Of a stretch of 9,416 bases of DNA, positions 1-6,248 are shown in pieces (the first letter of the stretch is position 1; every line of letters starts with the position of its first letter). This DNA comes from Puniceicoccales bacterium (GTDB taxonomy: Bacteria > Verrucomicrobiota > Verrucomicrobiia > Opitutales > Oceanipulchritudinaceae): NCBI GenBank assembly GCA_030595525.1, contig JAUVDD010000049.1, forward strand, positions 1-9,416, written 5' to 3'. Position numbers and translations under genes: made by a program. The notes beneath the pieces were generated by a model, which did not search any database, was not told the origin of the DNA, and saw nothing but the letters and a program-made list of their open reading frames with translations.

Positions 1-84
<84 letters not shown>

Positions 85-125
85 CTGTGAACGCCTGAGC
101 GAGAAGTCTGGTAGATGGTCACGAC

Positions 126-209
<84 letters not shown>

Positions 210-250
210 CTGTGAACTCCTGAGCGAGAAGTCTGGTAGATGGTCACGAC

Positions 251-329
251 TCTCAGAGGGATTTGAACCTCCGATCCCGCGGGTGCGGGATTATGAGCCT
301 GACGAGCTACCGGACTGCTCCACCCTGCA
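251..329 (-). tRNA. initiator-tRNA-like sequence (CAU), copy 3, noncanonical 3' half
   Basis: This is the first unit in transcription order and the most diverged. The loop is CTCATAA (anticodon at plus 293-295) and the D loop is AGTCCGGTA. The inserted hairpin keeps both six-base arms, but its loop reads ACCC on the minus strand instead of AGGT. The 3' end is CCCTCTGAGA rather than CCCTCTGGGA. The acceptor and anticodon stems cannot form canonically, as in copies 1 and 2. Upstream sequence differs from that of the other copies and carries a TACAAT box, so any transcription of the array could start here. Confidence 0.5.
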
Positions 330-334
330 ATAAA

Positions 335-340
335 ATTGTA
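335..340 (-). promoter_or_regulatory. possible -10 box for the tRNA-like array
   Basis: On the minus strand TACAAT lies 5 nt before TGCAGGG of copy 3. It differs from TATAAT at one base, and the spacing would place transcription initiation close to the 5' end of the tRNA-like sequence. No convincing -35 box is seen at 16-18 bp, so the call is weak. The equivalent position before copies 1 and 2 lacks this box. Confidence 0.25.
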
Positions 341-379
341 GGGGAGAAGTGCAGTAACATGGACGGGAATTGGTCTGGA

Positions 380-395
380 TCAAGAGTTTTCTTGA
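380..395. other. small inverted repeat downstream of vapC
   Basis: Six-base arms TCAAGA and TCTTGA flank a 4-nt loop, about 55 bp beyond the vapC stop codon and 50 bp before the tRNA-like array. There is no T-run after it on the minus strand, so it is at best a weak terminator for vapBC. Readthrough into the array is possible. Confidence 0.25.
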
Positions 396-449
396 AGAAA
401 ATGCGATTATTTTTGGCAATGGGAAAAGATCCCTGACTTGAGCGGGAAA

Positions 450-881
450 TTAAATCAACGGATTCTTGGTTTTGAGTGCCGGAAAGCGCGAAAAGTCTCG
501 ATCGGCAGTCCACAGTTCCCGCACACCTGATTGCAGACAGATGGCGGCAATTTTCGCATCATGGATTCTTGGACCGGATATTTGGGCTGATCCGAGTAAG
601 ATCTTAAGTTGGTCGAGGTGACCCGGTCCTTCGCCAAGGATTACGCATGTAGGTGACTCCATCCAGGACTCTACTGCTGCTATCGCCTTCATTGTTGGCG
701 TTGGCTTTTTGAAAATACGGGGATTCGTGACGACTACCAGGAATTCATGTATACACGGCCAGGGAATTGCCCAGCGATTATATCTTTTGGTAAGCTGAGA
801 CAGACATCCAACTGCAGATTCGTAGAAATCATTCTCTTCTCGATGAGAGTAAACAAGAATATTGGTATCAACAGCAATCAT
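450..881 (-). CDS. vapC: VapC-type PIN-domain ribonuclease toxin
   Basis: This encodes a 143-residue PIN-domain protein, the usual length for VapC toxins. These are Mg2+-dependent ribonucleases that in characterised cases cut tRNAs (notably initiator tRNA in the anticodon loop) or the 23S sarcin-ricin loop. The acidic residues expected for the active site are all visible: D5 in MIAVDTNILVY, E46 in IHEF, D108 in IHDAKIAA and D127/D129 in TADRDF. The ATG overlaps the antitoxin stop codon as ATGA, which implies translational coupling and an operon with the upstream VapB-like gene. All catalytic positions are intact, so it is probably active. The target cannot be read from the sequence, but the three CAU-anticodon tRNA-like units downstream on the same strand are suggestive. 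Confidence 0.9.
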   Translation of the reverse strand: MIAVDTNILVYSHREENDFYESAVGCLSQLTKRYNRWAIPWPCIHEFLVVVTNPRIFKKPTPTMKAIAAVESWMESPTCVILGEGPGHLDQLKILLGSAQISGPRIHDAKIAAICLQSGVRELWTADRDFSRFPALKTKNPLI

Positions 882-1123
882 GTTCCATGACCCCGATAGA
901 TTTCATCACGGATCTGGTCCCACGAGGCATTTTCGAATTCCTCTGTATAACCGTCTCCTTTGAAGGTTACCGGGCGAAACTTGTACTTCCTGGACTTACA
1001 CCTCTCTTCAATGACCTTTCGCAAGCCCTCTTCGGTTAGGCTTCTTAAAGTTGTATTCTGCTCGCGGGCGAGCCGCTTTGCCTTAAGCAGCAAGTCGTCC
1101 GCAATTTCGATTGTAGTCTTCAT
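878..1123 (-). CDS. vapB: VapB-type antitoxin
   Basis: This is a small protein (81 residues from the chosen start) beginning MKTTIEIADDLLLKAKRLA. That pattern, a beta strand followed by a helix, is typical of ribbon-helix-helix VapB antitoxins, which bind their own promoter and cover the VapC active site with a C-terminal tail. The charged, aromatic C-terminal part (around WDQIRDEIYRGHGT) fits a toxin-binding tail. The start at 1123 was chosen by family resemblance; in-frame ATGs at 1132 and 1150 would add 3 or 9 residues, and none has a clear Shine-Dalgarno sequence. The stop overlaps the vapC start by ATGA. Antitoxin-first order is standard. The VapB-specific family assignment is less certain than the toxin-antitoxin role. 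Confidence 0.82.
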   Translation of the reverse strand: MKTTIEIADDLLLKAKRLAREQNTTLRSLTEEGLRKVIEERCKSRKYKFRPVTFKGDGYTEEFENASWDQIRDEIYRGHGT

Positions 1124-1170
1124 GTTATTCATAATGACCCATATACCCATATTATCAAGTATTTACGACC

Positions 1171-1199
1171 ATACTATTCAGACGTAGACAATTGTACAA
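1171..1199 (-). promoter_or_regulatory. predicted sigma-70 promoter of vapBC
   Basis: On the minus strand TTGTAC (1194-1199) and TAGTAT (1171-1176) are separated by exactly 17 bp, about 20-50 bp before the possible antitoxin starts. The -35 box lies in a TTGTACAA palindrome (1192-1199), a plausible operator half for VapB/VapC autoregulation. This rests on motif and spacing only. Confidence 0.4.
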
Positions 1200-1233
1200 C
1201 GACGTGAAATACTCAAATTCAGGCAGAATGGGA

Positions 1234-1250
1234 GCTTGTAGCTTACAAGC
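1234..1250 (-). terminator. hairpin overlapping the stop of the outer-membrane gene
   Basis: Arms GCTTGTA and TACAAGC enclose a 3-nt loop. On the minus strand the stem extends by GGA/TCC past a one-base bulge. It overlaps the stop codon of the upstream barrel gene. No T-run follows, so it is a candidate terminator or mRNA 3'-end stabiliser only. Confidence 0.3.
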
Positions 1251-2238
1251 GTCCGATCAGGTTGCGCAGTTCCTTGCGGATGTACTTGCTGTAATCGTAA
1301 TGCCAACGAAAACGAACCGAGACACCAAAATTCTGCCCGGTTTCCTCGATCAGGGGCAGTTTTAAGCGCAAACCAACGTCCCAGCTTCCCGGGAGGAGGA
1401 ATCCTTCCCGGACTTTCTTTGAAGGGAACCAGGTAATCCCGGGATAGGCGATAACCTCATGTACATCCTCATAGGCGAGGATCCAGTTTTCGGGTCGGAA
1501 GACATCGTCGGACGGCCCATCATATCCGATTGGGACGGATTCGCTACCCCGGAAGTGCAGCGCATTAGAACGATATTCCAGTTCCATTGAGTACCTGAAT
1601 TTACCTCCATCGAAAAAGATAACGCCAGGTTTCAAAAACAGGCGATCCCTTGGTTGTGGACTTTCGGGATCCAAGTGGGTTTGGGCGTTGTCCACCAATT
1701 GGTACGAGGCATTCAGGTAAATTCGCCAGTTAGGATAATTTCTGAACTGGTGACTGATGGTGACATATGGATTATAACGTGCATACCTATCGGTAATCTC
1801 TATGGGAGGGTCAGAAATAGGGATTTCCGAATTAATGCCTGCCGCAACATCATTGCCCGATTCACCAACGTTATACCAAGTGTAGCGCCCACCAAAAGCC
1901 CAGGCATAGAGACCCGAACCTGTTCCGCTTTGTGTCGGATTCATGACATACGTTCCCAGATCAACATATGCATCAAAATAATTGCTGAAACTGTATCGGA
2001 CTCCTCCAATTAGGCGGATGTAATCATCATCCCGAACATCTCCCAGCTTCGGACGAAAGCGTATTCCCCAATCTCCCTCATTGTACAGGCCGGGCAGGGT
2101 GGTGTCGAATAACTGGTCAAACAATCGCTTTGCCAGCAGGGACTCGAGCCATTCTTCCGAATCCGCTCCAATTAGGCTCATTGGCAACAGGGCTAGAATT
2201 CCGATCGAAATTTTCCTGCTCCAACTTGTCCCATTCAT
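1243..2238 (-). CDS. probable outer-membrane beta-barrel protein, function unknown
   Basis: This is a 331-residue protein from the chosen ATG. A signal peptide is visible: basic WSRK, hydrophobic core ISIGILALLPMSLI, and a likely cut after IGA at residue 25. The mature part is rich in alternating polar/aromatic segments such as IRLIGGVRYSF, YAWAFGGRYTWY and WRIYLNASYQL, as expected of transmembrane beta strands. It also has a short N-terminal helical stretch EEWLESLLAKRLFDQLF. I do not recognise a specific family. The reading frame is open 32 codons further upstream, but that part is basic and lies before the signal peptide. An AGGAGG lies 21 nt before the chosen ATG, too far for normal initiation, so the exact start remains open. 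It has no operon partner: it is divergent from the yecH-like gene. Confidence 0.75.
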   Translation of the reverse strand: MNGTSWSRKISIGILALLPMSLIGADSEEWLESLLAKRLFDQLFDTTLPGLYNEGDWGIRFRPKLGDVRDDDYIRLIGGVRYSFSNYFDAYVDLGTYVMNPTQSGTGSGLYAWAFGGRYTWYNVGESGNDVAAGINSEIPISDPPIEITDRYARYNPYVTISHQFRNYPNWRIYLNASYQLVDNAQTHLDPESPQPRDRLFLKPGVIFFDGGKFRYSMELEYRSNALHFRGSESVPIGYDGPSDDVFRPENWILAYEDVHEVIAYPGITWFPSKKVREGFLLPGSWDVGLRLKLPLIEETGQNFGVSVRFRWHYDYSKYIRKELRNLIGRL

Positions 2239-2316
2239 GATCGCAGTCTTATTTTCAATCCTCCTCTTGGCAAACTTCCATTGCACTAATTTTCTCTGTT
2301 TTCGGCATTTTTGTAT

Positions 2317-2339
2317 TTCTTTTACGTTAAGCAAAAGAA
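2317..2339. promoter_or_regulatory. inverted repeat in the divergent intergenic region
   Basis: The 154-bp region between the divergent barrel gene (2238) and the yecH-like gene (2393) is AT-rich. It contains arms TTCTTTT and AAAAGAA around a 9-nt centre. It may be an operator or an mRNA leader hairpin. I see no promoter here with both good boxes and good spacing. Confidence 0.25.
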
Positions 2340-2392
2340 TTAAAGAAAGATTATTCTTGAATTATCGAAAGGACTGTGGATAGGGTAGTGAC

Positions 2393-2650
2393 ATGATGGA
2401 AACAGCAATGGAAGAACGGCACGCACACGAAGTAATGGAAATGATGATTACGAGTGGGAAAGCCTACTCCCGAGAGAGTCTGGCAACGGAAATCCGTGAA
2501 AAACTCGGAGAGACCGTAAGCTTTTACACCTGTTCAGCGAATGGATTGAGTCCGGAGCAGCTGATTGAGTTTCTGGCAATGAAGGGGAAATTCAGCGGTA
2601 CAGAAGAGAGCTTCGTCTTTGATTCTGGCCGGATGTGTCAGGGTCACTAG
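2393..2650 (+). CDS. yecH: YecH family putative metal-binding protein
   Basis: This is an 85-residue protein matching the YecH/DUF2492 family known from E. coli YecH (about 79 residues). The shared pattern is H-x-HEV near the N-terminus (H10, H12), FYTCSANGLSPEQLIEFLAMKGKF in the middle (C47), and F plus a terminal C-x-x-H (C82, H85). Conserved Cys/His residues suggest metal binding, which is how the family is described; its physiological role is not established. In-frame ATGs at codons 2 and 6 are alternative starts; no strong ribosome binding site precedes any of them. It stands alone between a divergent and a convergent gene. Confidence 0.85.
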   Translation: MMETAMEERHAHEVMEMMITSGKAYSRESLATEIREKLGETVSFYTCSANGLSPEQLIEFLAMKGKFSGTEESFVFDSGRMCQGH

Positions 2651-2684
2651 AACTTAGCAGATTAGGCCGGTCCTATTCCTCTCG

Positions 2685-3401
2685 TTAATCACGAGTAAAC
2701 GGGACAAACCGAACCGGCATGATATCCTCGGTGGTGGAATTACCGTCCATGTCCTTTTTGACAAGAATCAGGCTTTGCGTTCGTCCACTTTTTCCCACGG
2801 GGATAACCATCGATCCACCTGGTTTCAGTTGCTGTAATAAGGGTGGTGGGATGTATCCAGGAGCCGCTGTAACAATTATTGCATCATAGGGTGCTCCTTT
2901 CTTATACCCCCAATATCCGTCGCTATGGTGTACCTTCACATTCTGGTACCCGAGTCTAATCAGATCGTCTTTGGCACGTATTGCCAGCGACCCAATGATC
3001 TCGCAGGTGATGACTTCCTTAACAATCTCTCCCAAAACGGCCGCCTGATAACCAGATCCGGTCCCAACCTCCAGGACGCGGTCGTCAGGTTCCAGATCAA
3101 GCAATTCCGTCATTAGGGCAACGATGTAGGGTTGCGAAATGGTCTGCCCATGGCCGATCGGCAAGGGATGATCCTCGTAGGCTTTATCCCTGGATTCTAT
3201 TGGAACGAGTTCATGGCGGGGCACCTTTTTCATGGCATTAAGAACAGATGAATCCTTGATTCCCCTGGCTGCTATCTGCCCTCGGACCATTTCGAGTCGA
3301 TCGAAGTAGAAATCGTCGACTGCTTTCTTTTGATCATTTCCTTGCAGAACTGTCAAAACTCCAATGATGGTAAAAACAATAACTAAAAGTCTCCGCTTCA
3401 T
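2685..3401 (-). CDS. pcm: exported protein-L-isoaspartate O-methyltransferase
   Basis: This 238-residue enzyme uses S-adenosylmethionine to methylate isoaspartyl residues in damaged proteins, starting their repair. The family motifs are clear: MVRGQIAARGIKD (38-50), GHGQTISQPYIVALM (84-97) with the substrate-binding region, and the SAM-binding loop VLEVGTGSGYQAAVL (109-123). PYDAIIVTAA and LKPGGSMVIPVG follow. The ATG at 3401 is set by GAGGTGAG just before it. The first 21 residues (basic MKRR, then LLVIVFTIIGVLTVLQG) form a signal peptide or anchor, so the enzyme probably works in the periplasm rather than the cytoplasm; signal-bearing Pcm proteins are known in some Gram-negative bacteria. 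The frame stays open upstream into mtaB, but this is not coding. It is divergent from mtaB. Confidence 0.93.
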   Translation of the reverse strand: MKRRLLVIVFTIIGVLTVLQGNDQKKAVDDFYFDRLEMVRGQIAARGIKDSSVLNAMKKVPRHELVPIESRDKAYEDHPLPIGHGQTISQPYIVALMTELLDLEPDDRVLEVGTGSGYQAAVLGEIVKEVITCEIIGSLAIRAKDDLIRLGYQNVKVHHSDGYWGYKKGAPYDAIIVTAAPGYIPPPLLQQLKPGGSMVIPVGKSGRTQSLILVKKDMDGNSTTEDIMPVRFVPFTRD

Positions 3402-3416
3402 ACTCACCTCTATCCT

Positions 3417-3444
3417 AATATACACAATTTCCGGTTGGAGACAA
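3417..3444 (-). promoter_or_regulatory. predicted sigma-70 promoter of pcm
   Basis: On the minus strand TTGTCT (3439-3444) and TATATT (3417-3422) are 16 bp apart, about 15 bp before the pcm start codon. It lies in the 84-bp gap shared with the divergent mtaB. On the plus strand, TTGACG at 3450-3455 is a possible -35 for mtaB, but no good -10 follows. Confidence 0.4.
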
Positions 3445-3485
3445 TCCTGTTGACGCTTCTTCAAATGCTTGTGTGAAGTAGTTTC

Positions 3486-4796
3486 ATGGAAAGCGATATA
3501 AAGGCATGCAAACGAGCGGTCGTGCATACGCTTGGTTGTCGCTTGAACCAGGCGGAATCGCAAATGATCAAGGATCGCCTGGCATCTATTGGTTACCAAG
3601 TGGTGCCGTTCGGGGAGAAAGCGGATCTGGGCATTATCAACACTTGCACGGTAACGCGTGAGGCGGATACCAAGTGTCGGAAAGCCATTCGCCAGTTTGT
3701 GACAAAGAATCCTGAAGCCTACACTGCGGTGATCGGATGCTATTCCCAGATGGGTGCAGCGGTCATAGCGGAGATACAAGGCGTTGATCTGATCGTGGGG
3801 AACCAGGACAAGTTCGCTGTATTGGAACACGTGGGGCAGGGGAAGAATGAACGTCCTCTGATACTGCGGGACAGAATCAGTCCATCGGACTTTTCTTTGA
3901 GTTTTGTGGGAGACATACCCTTTGATAAGCGAGCCAATTTAAAAGTGCAGGACGGTTGTGATTTCATGTGCAGCTTTTGCATAATTCCCTTTGCTCGTGG
4001 GCGTGCACGCTCGCGAGATTGGGAGAATACTTTGGGAGAGGCCAGGGCAGCGGCCAAACGTGGCATAAAGGAATTGATATTTACGGGCGTCAATATTGGC
4101 ACGTTCAGCAACGCCGGTCACGATATTGTTGATTTGGTGGATGCCTTGAATGAGATTCCGGATTTGTTGCGAGTCCGTATCTCCAGTATCGAACCGACAA
4201 CTGTTCCATGTGGTCTGTACGATCGAATGGCTGATCCCTCTCATTGCCTGCTACCTTATCTGCATCTTCCCCTGCAGGCAGGATCCGATAAGGTGCTTCA
4301 GCTGATGCGGCGCAAGTACTCAATGAGTAAATACAGGGATTATGTTCGGGAGGCTATGTCTCATGTTCCGGACCTGTGCTTGGGAACCGATATCATGGTC
4401 GGATTTACCGGAGAATCAGAGGAGGACTTTGAAGAGACTTGCAGGTACTTTCTTGAACTGCCGTTTGCCTATACACATGTCTTTCCGTTCTCGGAAAGGG
4501 AGGGAACGGCCGTCATGAAACGTGATGAGGGGTGGATACCCATCGAAGAGCGGAACCGCAGATGTACTCATCTTAGACGTCTGAGTGAAAAAAAGCGTTA
4601 TGATTTCATGGCAGCACGTCTCGGGCAGACCGCCAAAGTGCTGCTGGAAGATCCAAGAGATGGAGGATTTCCCGGTTATACGGAGAACTATATTCGAGTG
4701 AGGGTACCGGATCCCGGACATGATATCAGAAATGAGTTAGTGAATGTCCGGCTCAATAAAATCCGAGCGGACTGGATGGAAGCGGAAGTACTTTAA
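3486..4796 (+). CDS. mtaB: tRNA (t6A37) methylthiotransferase MtaB
   Basis: This 436-residue radical-SAM enzyme adds a methylthio group to t6A at position 37 of ANN-decoding tRNAs, giving ms2t6A. Three parts are visible. The N-terminal UPF0004 domain has HTLGCRLNQAES (C18), INTCTVT (C54) and VIGCYSQ (C85), which hold the auxiliary iron-sulfur cluster. The radical-SAM domain has the CxxxCxxC motif C158-DFM-C162-SF-C165 followed by IIPFARGRARS. A C-terminal TRAM-type RNA-binding domain starts at about residue 375 (LGQTAKVLLED). The HTLGCRLNQ and GRARSR patterns favour MtaB over MiaB or RimO. Length is normal and no residues are missing. It is monocistronic and ends at a strong hairpin. Confidence 0.95.
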   Translation: MESDIKACKRAVVHTLGCRLNQAESQMIKDRLASIGYQVVPFGEKADLGIINTCTVTREADTKCRKAIRQFVTKNPEAYTAVIGCYSQMGAAVIAEIQGVDLIVGNQDKFAVLEHVGQGKNERPLILRDRISPSDFSLSFVGDIPFDKRANLKVQDGCDFMCSFCIIPFARGRARSRDWENTLGEARAAAKRGIKELIFTGVNIGTFSNAGHDIVDLVDALNEIPDLLRVRISSIEPTTVPCGLYDRMADPSHCLLPYLHLPLQAGSDKVLQLMRRKYSMSKYRDYVREAMSHVPDLCLGTDIMVGFTGESEEDFEETCRYFLELPFAYTHVFPFSEREGTAVMKRDEGWIPIEERNRRCTHLRRLSEKKRYDFMAARLGQTAKVLLEDPRDGGFPGYTENYIRVRVPDPGHDIRNELVNVRLNKIRADWMEAEVL

Positions 4797-4803
4797 AAGT
4801 AGC

Positions 4804-4837
4804 GGCCCGCGATCCATCGGCAGAAGAATCGCGGGCC
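4804..4837. terminator. bidirectional hairpin between convergent genes
   Basis: Perfect 10-bp arms GGCCCGCGAT (4804-4813) and ATCGCGGGCC (4828-4837) enclose a 14-nt loop. It lies 8 bp after mtaB and 35 bp after the end of the convergent PEP-CTERM gene. On the minus strand it is followed by a short TTTT; on the plus strand only by TTAT. It probably terminates both transcripts, better on the minus strand. Confidence 0.6.
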
Positions 4838-4872
4838 TTATGTCAGGGATACGTGTGTGTTAGGCTCGGTTC

Positions 4873-5628
4873 TCAATCCTCCCGTTGTGGGAGAAATCGC
4901 TTCCCGAAAATCATCAGCAAAGAAGCTACTGCAAATATCAAAGCGGTCGTATTTGGCTCCGGTACTCCGATTACTTGTACGTTGTCGAAAGCAACGGCTT
5001 CGCTTCCACTTGTCATGAGTGTATCAATACGCAAATCGATCAAGGATCCAGAAACGGGGATGATAGCGCTGGAGATCGTCTGCATAGCCAGTCCGAGTTC
5101 TGTTCCGTCTCCTATTCCATCAAAATCAGTGTCCTGATAGAGCGCCCCATTATAAACCTGTCCACCATTTTGAAAGGCTAGCGCAGTCGTCCAATTGCCG
5201 GAATCGACACGGAATTGGACAAAAAGAAAATCATCAACGCTGTCGAATGCACTATCTGAACCGGCACCGATATCCAGAGTTATCTGGATTGCAGGGAAAT
5301 CATCCAGTGAAATGGAGGAGAAATCCAGTATTGCTTCACCAGCTACATTTTCCGCAGCGTCGATATCTTCTGCGGCCCAAAAGTAACTTCCTGTAAATCC
5401 GGTGAATACGGGTATACCAGATGCCTCGGTAAAGCCATCTGTCCGGGTGAAATAATCATCAGTTCCATCAGTAAAATTTCCCGACGCAGTGTATCGTGAT
5501 CCTAGTCCTTCAGTTTCGAATCCTTCTGTAAATAGAATACCGGCATGGAGGTGTGGTCCACTGAATATCAGGATCGAAAATACATAGGGAATTATTGTGA
5601 GTGGTTTGTGCTTGGTGATCTGTCTCAT
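4873..5628 (-). CDS. PEP-CTERM sorting-domain secreted protein
   Basis: This is a 251-residue exported protein of unknown specific function. It has an N-terminal signal peptide (KHK, then PLTIIPYVFSILIFSG, likely cut near HLHA) and a C-terminal sorting tail: VPEPNTTAL, hydrophobic IFAVASLLMIFG, then KRFLPQRED. Proteins with this tail are processed by the exosortase EpsH/XrtA system and usually end up in the extracellular matrix. The body is acidic and glycine/serine-rich. Residues DTDFDGIGDGTE resemble a calcium-binding DxDxDG loop. The start was placed at the ATG 5628; an upstream TTG at 5667 would put 13 residues before the signal peptide and is less likely. No ribosome binding site is clear. 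No exosortase gene is in the window. Confidence 0.85.
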   Translation of the reverse strand: MRQITKHKPLTIIPYVFSILIFSGPHLHAGILFTEGFETEGLGSRYTASGNFTDGTDDYFTRTDGFTEASGIPVFTGFTGSYFWAAEDIDAAENVAGEAILDFSSISLDDFPAIQITLDIGAGSDSAFDSVDDFLFVQFRVDSGNWTTALAFQNGGQVYNGALYQDTDFDGIGDGTELGLAMQTISSAIIPVSGSLIDLRIDTLMTSGSEAVAFDNVQVIGVPEPNTTALIFAVASLLMIFGKRFLPQRED

Positions 5629-5692
5629 AACGAGTGACAGATTCACTACAGATGTGACCTGATGCAATTGGACGGAATAGACAACTTTGACT

Positions 5693-5724
5693 GTTTGGTC
5701 TACCTGAATTCAGGTAGATCAAAC
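5693..5724. promoter_or_regulatory. 32-bp near-perfect palindrome between pilin and PEP-CTERM genes
   Basis: The centre is a perfect 20-bp palindrome, TCTACCTGAA followed by its reverse complement TTCAGGTAGA. After one G/T mismatch each side it continues with GTTTG and CAAAC. It abuts the pilin-like gene's stop codon. As RNA it would form a 16-bp stem with a G-U pair and an AATT tip. No U-run follows on either strand, so it may be a weak terminator for the pilin-like gene or an operator for the PEP-CTERM gene, whose start lies about 65 bp further on. Confidence 0.5.
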
Positions 5725-6177
5725 TTAGTGTTGAATTATCATTGTCAGGTGATCTTCGTTACCTACGACAGATCCGGTTAAGAGATTTCCGTCATCAAGC
5801 ATTTGATCAATCCGCTCCAGCATTGTTACTCCAGCCTCCGGATTGACCAGGTGGATTTCCAATCGATCTTTTTCATGATGGCAATTCCAGTCCCAATGTC
5901 CCCCGATCATACTTTCTTCGGAGAAGTTTGGAAGCCTTTCTTCCATGCCTTCCGGGTAGATGCGCATCGGCAATTTCTTTGGCAAGGATCCTTTTTCAAT
6001 AGCATAATTTGAAAAGGAAGAAGCGTAGGTCCGAAAAGAGTCGGCTAACTGGGATGCCGTAGATGTCTCTCGATGATTGATGTAAGTTGGGAAAATCACA
6101 AGAGAGAGGACGCAGACAATACAAACCACGACCAGCGTCTCCAGCAGAGTAAATCCGTTTTGTTTAGCTTTCCTCAT
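5725..6177 (-). CDS. prepilin-type N-terminal cleavage/methylation protein (pseudopilin-like)
   Basis: This 150-residue protein has a type IV prepilin signal: short basic leader MRKAKQNG, then the cleavage point G8|F9, then TLLE with the conserved Glu at mature position 5 (E13), and a hydrophobic helix TLVVVCIVCVLSLVIFPTYI. Prepilin peptidase PilD would cut and methylate it. The rest is a soluble C-terminal part, including WDWNCHHEKDRLEIHLVNPEAG, that I cannot assign. Two cysteines in the helix are unusual. Single genes like this are common in Verrucomicrobiota and Planctomycetota. No other secretion or pilus gene is present here, so its machine (type II secretion, type IV pilus or other) is unknown. 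Confidence 0.88.
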   Translation of the reverse strand: MRKAKQNGFTLLETLVVVCIVCVLSLVIFPTYINHRETSTASQLADSFRTYASSFSNYAIEKGSLPKKLPMRIYPEGMEERLPNFSEESMIGGHWDWNCHHEKDRLEIHLVNPEAGVTMLERIDQMLDDGNLLTGSVVGNEDHLTMIIQH

Positions 6178-6181
6178 AACC

Positions 6182-6199
6182 AGTCTTCATTTGAAGACT
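6182..6199 (-). promoter_or_regulatory. hairpin in the leader of the pilin-like gene
   Basis: Seven-base arms AGTCTTC and GAAGACT enclose a 4-nt loop, ending 5 nt before the ATG, where a ribosome binding site should be. No Shine-Dalgarno sequence is seen. Further upstream the 70-bp gap is very AT-rich (including TTTTAATTAAAA), with a possible promoter TTTACA-16-TAATTA. The hairpin could limit translation or be a terminator remnant from the gene before it. Confidence 0.35.
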
Positions 6200-6248
6200 A
6201 ATTTTAATTAAAACAAACTTAAAAATTGTAAACAGGGTATAAAATTGA

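Noticed and set aside
2972..2984. Second sigma-54-like motif (TGGCAC...TTGC) inside pcm
   Set aside because: GG and GC are only 8 bp apart instead of 10, and it lies within the pcm coding sequence on the opposite strand with no suitable downstream gene.
3402..3830. 143-codon upstream extension of pcm
   Set aside because: It overlaps the coding start of mtaB antisense, has no signal-peptide or family similarity, and a clear ribosome binding site precedes the ATG at 3401.
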